Below, piece by piece: positions 7,223 through 8,934 of a stretch of DNA of 8,934 nucleotides. Made by a program: the position numbers and the translations under genes. The DNA comes from Bacillota bacterium (GTDB lineage Bacteria; Bacillota_A; Clostridia; Lachnospirales; Lachnospiraceae), in assembly GCA_023443925.1 (NCBI GenBank), contig JAEZSL010000381.1:1-8934 (forward strand), in the 5' to 3' direction. Positions within the stretch are counted from its first letter, which is position 1. Every line of letters starts with the position of its first letter. The notes under the pieces are model-generated. The model ran no database searches. It saw nothing but the letters and a program-made list of their open reading frames with translations, and was not told where the DNA came from.

Positions 7223-7717
7223 ATGAAGAATACAGGTGCGGTAATTGATGCCATGATCCGGTATTATTCGGGTGATATTAAAAGAATCAATCATTTTATT
7301 AAAGTATATGGTTATGCAAAAGCCATCGGAGAGTTGGAAGAGCTGGATGAATACACCAGAGAGGTTTTGGAAGTAACGGCTATCGTTCATGATATCGGAA
7401 TTAAGGTCAGCGAAGAAAAGTATAACAGCAGTTCCGGCCATTATCAGCAGATCGAAGGCCCGGCTGTTGCGGAGAAAATGTTGCTTGGCCTTAAGTATGA
7501 CAAAGAATTCATAGACCGTGTGTGCTATCTGATTGCTCATCATCATACTTATACTAACATAGACGGAATCGATTATCAGATACTGGTGGAAGCCGATTTT
7601 CTTGTTAATCTCAACGAAGATAATGTATCTCCTGATGGTATAAAAAAGGTAAAAGAGAATATATTTAAGACCCGTACAGGGATCACATTCTTAAACAATT
7701 GTTTTAGTGTTCTATAA
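7223..7717 (+). CDS. HD-superfamily (HDIG) metal-dependent phosphohydrolase
   Basis: 164 aa. Metal ligands appear in the usual order: His24, the HDIG motif at 56-59 (IVHDIGIK), a histidine cluster at 106-108 (IAHHHTY), and Asp125 (VEADFLVNL). GPAVAEKML (79-87) fits the conserved helix between them. HD proteins hydrolyse phosphate esters, nucleotides or cyclic nucleotides; nothing here identifies the substrate, and there is no fused sensor, GGDEF or RelA domain. No signal peptide or membrane segment is seen, so it is cytoplasmic. It begins 15 nt after the transglycosylase stop with a GAGG RBS (7212-7215) and shares that operon; a strong terminator follows 57 nt after its stop. Whether its activity relates to cell-wall turnover is only suggested by the pairing. 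Confidence 0.88.
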   Translation: MKNTGAVIDAMIRYYSGDIKRINHFIKVYGYAKAIGELEELDEYTREVLEVTAIVHDIGIKVSEEKYNSSSGHYQQIEGPAVAEKMLLGLKYDKEFIDRVCYLIAHHHTYTNIDGIDYQILVEADFLVNLNEDNVSPDGIKKVKENIFKTRTGITFLNNCFSVL

Positions 7718-7774
7718 ATAATAAATTTATATCGATATTGATACATACGGTAATAAACGGATAATGTCAACTTT

Positions 7775-7809
7775 AAAAGATGCTGCATGAGCTTTTAGCA
7801 TCTTTTTTT
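7775..7809 (+). terminator. Intrinsic terminator of the transglycosylase/HD operon
   Basis: AAAAGATGCT (7775-7784) pairs perfectly with AGCATCTTTT (7797-7806) around a 12-nt loop, and seven T run through 7803-7809. This is a textbook rho-independent terminator. Confidence 0.93.
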
Positions 7810-7860
7810 GTCGTATAGGAAAGTACGTCCTATTTGGAAAAAATACTCCAGGGGATGCAA

Positions 7861-7965
7861 ATGATGCGCTTAAGGAAGATGTCATTATGTCCCTATGAAA
7901 GTTAAAGTCTGACCTAAAGTCTGACCGGCAGGCTATACATGACGTGTTTAAGGAAGAATGTCACT
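7861..7965. repeat. Pair of diverged direct repeats with TTAAGGAAGA core
   Basis: Copy A starts at 7861 (ATGATGCGCTTAAGGAAGA, then TGTCATT) and copy B at 7939 (ATGACGTGTTTAAGGAAGA, then ATGTCACT). The 10-bp core TTAAGGAAGA is at 7870-7879 and 7948-7957, offset 78 bp. A weaker relative with TTAAGGA lies near 6132-6138. This could be a degenerate intergenic repeat; genome copy number is unknown. Confidence 0.45.
7903..7926. repeat. 12-bp tandem duplication
   Basis: TAAAGTCTGACC occurs twice head to tail (7903-7914 and 7915-7926) with no mismatch. Only two units are present, in non-coding DNA between the diverged repeats, which suggests recent replication slippage rather than a functional array. 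Confidence 0.85.
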
Positions 7966-8021
7966 CTGGTGGCAGTACACCAAGGCTTGAAGGTGTCTTG
8001 CCAGAGCTTTCTTATTACTTT

Positions 8022-8060
8022 AAAAAGTCTCTCCGTTTGCCTACAGCATAAAGAGAGACT
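8022..8060 (-). terminator. Intrinsic terminator of the minus-strand ABC permease unit
   Basis: On the minus strand AGTCTCTC (complement of 8053-8060) pairs with GAGAGACT (complement of 8026-8033) over a 19-nt loop, followed directly by five U, seen as AAAAA at 8022-8026 on the plus strand with the last A inside the stem. It lies about 100 nt past the permease stop codon, so that gene is probably the last of its operon. Confidence 0.75.
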
Positions 8061-8064
8061 ATAT

Positions 8065-8111
8065 ATTGCATAGATTAATTAATATTCCATAGGAGCATTA
8101 ATGTATGCAAT
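8065..8111. repeat. Long AT-rich inverted repeat downstream of the permease
   Basis: ATTGCATAGATTAAT (8065-8079) and ATTAATGTATGCAAT (8097-8111) are reverse complements apart from one position, with a 17-nt loop. The element lies in the 3' untranslated part of the minus-strand unit, between its stop and its terminator. A third TATGCAA follows at about 8120. It may be an RNA 3' stabilising hairpin or a protein site; no function can be read from it. Confidence 0.5.
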
Positions 8112-8158
8112 TTAATGCGTATGCAACAAAAGCAGGTCAGTTGTGGAGCATAATAGGA

Positions 8159-8863
8159 TTACAGTTTACTTAATTTCCTTTCAACCAGTTTAACCGCCTG
8201 GGACATAGGAAGGCTTATGATTAAATATGCTGCGGCTAGAATCGTATAGGACTCTATGGTTAAAAAGGTCTGGGAAGCGTAGGTCTGGGTTCTTAATAAA
8301 AGTTCAAATACACTGATATAAGCAAGCAGAGAAGTATCTTTGACCATCATAATAAGATAGTTTCCGAATACGGGAATAACATTTCTTATTGCCTGGGGAA
8401 GTATAATCCGGAATAAGGTTTCAGTTTTACCAAAACCCAAGGCCAGACCGGCTTCCATCTGACCGGAGTCAATGGCTTCAATGGCACCACGTATAACCTC
8501 AGACAGGTAACAGCTGTAGTTAATTCCTAAAGCCAGTACGCCTGCAACCAGAGGGCTTAAGTCAAATTTAAAATCTAACCCAATCAGCTGCAGCAGTATT
8601 TCTATAAGCAGAGGCATAACAAAATACATATATACGATCTGTACCAGCAACGGGGTGCCGCGGATGAATTCTATAAAAATCACCAGGAAGGTCTTTAATA
8701 CCTTGTGTTTGCTGATACGGCCGATAGCCATAAACAAGCCCAGTACGATACCAAGCAAAAATGCGAGTAAAGTTACTTGAATTACCAAACCCAAGCCTTT
8801 CCCTAATGAAGGTATCAAATACTCGGCAGCATCTTTAAAATTCAGCCTTTTAATAATTTCCAT
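8159..8863 (-). CDS. Polar amino-acid ABC transporter permease (HisM/GlnP family)
   Basis: 234 aa integral membrane subunit of a His/Glu/Gln/Arg-type importer that works with a substrate-binding lipoprotein and an ATPase. Hydrophobic segments lie at about 24-48, 57-78, 79-95, 103-120, 160-178 and 206-222. Family marks are IEFIRGTPLLVQI (64-76), SEVIRGAIEAIDSGQMEAG (121-139), the EAA loop EAGLALGFGKTETLFRIILP (137-156) that docks on the ATPase, and KDTSLLAYISVFEL (175-188). Length and layout are complete. The start at 8863 is supported by GGGAG on the minus strand (plus 8870-8874), 6 nt from the ATG. A terminator about 100 nt after the stop suggests it ends its unit, with the binding protein and ATPase genes beyond the right edge. 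Which amino acid it carries cannot be read from a permease alone. Confidence 0.95.
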   Translation of the reverse strand: MEIIKRLNFKDAAEYLIPSLGKGLGLVIQVTLLAFLLGIVLGLFMAIGRISKHKVLKTFLVIFIEFIRGTPLLVQIVYMYFVMPLLIEILLQLIGLDFKFDLSPLVAGVLALGINYSCYLSEVIRGAIEAIDSGQMEAGLALGFGKTETLFRIILPQAIRNVIPVFGNYLIMMVKDTSLLAYISVFELLLRTQTYASQTFLTIESYTILAAAYLIISLPMSQAVKLVERKLSKL

Positions 8864-8879
8864 ATTAAACTCCCATCTA

Positions 8880-8893
8880 TGCGCTTAAGCGCA
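8880..8893. promoter_or_regulatory. Perfect 14-bp palindrome upstream of the permease RBS
   Basis: TGCGCTTAAGCGCA is fully self-complementary and lies 6 bp upstream of the permease RBS on the minus strand. It could be a repressor site or, in RNA, a small intercistronic hairpin. The 11-mer ATGCGCTTAAG (8879-8889) also occurs at 7864-7874 in a repeat copy. No T-run follows. Confidence 0.4.
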
Positions 8894-8934
8894 CGTACAA
8901 ATCAAGATGTTGAAAAACTGTATTTCGTTTTTTC

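Larger units (their letters stand above)
7810..8158. other. Gene-free convergent spacer rich in small repeats
   Basis: I find no convincing gene between the plus-strand terminator and the end of the minus-strand permease. The stretch holds a short palindromic hairpin ATAGGA-AAGTACG-TCCTAT (7815-7833), two diverged direct repeats around TTAAGGAAGA, a 12-bp tandem duplication, an interrupted hairpin (CTCTGG 7964-7969 with CCAGAG 8001-8006, and inner ACACC 7977-7981 with GGTGT 7992-7996), the minus-strand terminator and a long AT-rich inverted repeat. It lies between converging transcription units. Confidence 0.7.

Noticed and set aside
7172..7546. 124-codon minus-strand open frame over the HD gene
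   Set aside because: It is antisense to the conserved HDIG region and has no recognisable domain.
7861..7965. CRISPR-like repeats
   Set aside because: Only two diverged copies are present, with a 78-bp period and no cas genes or uniform spacers.
8105..8173. Possible 22-aa peptide (MQFNAYATKAG...) with ATAGGAG 9 nt upstream
   Set aside because: It overlaps the inverted-repeat arm and the antisense permease end, has no clear promoter, and such short frames are frequent by chance.
8876..8934. Possible tail of a minus-strand gene upstream of the permease
   Set aside because: All three minus frames meet stop codons before the permease start and none gives a recognisable C-terminus, so no upstream gene end can be assigned.

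Overview
The window looks like chromosomal DNA of a low-to-moderate GC Gram-positive anaerobe, most likely a Clostridia/Lachnospiraceae member. The reasons are strong AGGAGG-type ribosome binding sites, sigma-A promoters with consensus spacing, T-tailed hairpin terminators, AT-rich spacers and the protein families present. This placement is inferred from style, not from a database match. Nothing points to a phage, plasmid, IS element or CRISPR array; it is mostly ordinary housekeeping and carbohydrate-use sequence.

Region 1 (about 1-5494) is a glycan-use block on the + strand. It holds the C-terminal effector-binding part of a LacI-family repressor (cut by the window edge), a 250-bp spacer with a perfect 16-bp palindrome and an inverted repeat, a very large GH94/GH149/GH161-type glucan phosphorylase, and a GH30 beta-glycosidase. 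Neither enzyme has a signal peptide, so the pair should act in the cytoplasm on imported beta-gluco-oligosaccharides. The phosphorylase would release a sugar 1-phosphate and the GH30 enzyme would remove linkages or branches it cannot cleave. The linkage (beta-1,3 with beta-1,6 branches, or beta-1,2) cannot be settled by reading. No transporter for the block is in the window.

Region 2 (5495-6109) is a stand-alone PII signalling protein. It has an exact-consensus TTGACA-17-TATAAT promoter, a strong RBS and its own terminator. Its ligand residues are kept, but the T-loop position that is uridylylated in enterobacterial GlnB (Tyr51) is Thr.

Region 3 (6110-7809) is a two-gene operon: a lytic transglycosylase with no signal peptide and an HDIG phosphohydrolase 15 nt downstream. 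It has its own promoter, a roughly 130-nt leader with hairpin potential, and a strong terminator.

Region 4 (7810-8158) is a gene-free spacer with a 12-bp tandem duplication, diverged direct repeats around TTAAGGA (related to a copy near 6132), hairpins, and a minus-strand terminator. Region 5 (8159-8934) is a minus-strand polar amino-acid ABC transporter permease. Its partners probably lie beyond the right edge, and a perfect 14-bp palindrome sits just upstream of its RBS.

I did not find a clear new system. The best leads are the glucan phosphorylase/GH30 pair, the Tyr51-less orphan PII, the leaderless transglycosylase and the intergenic repeat family.
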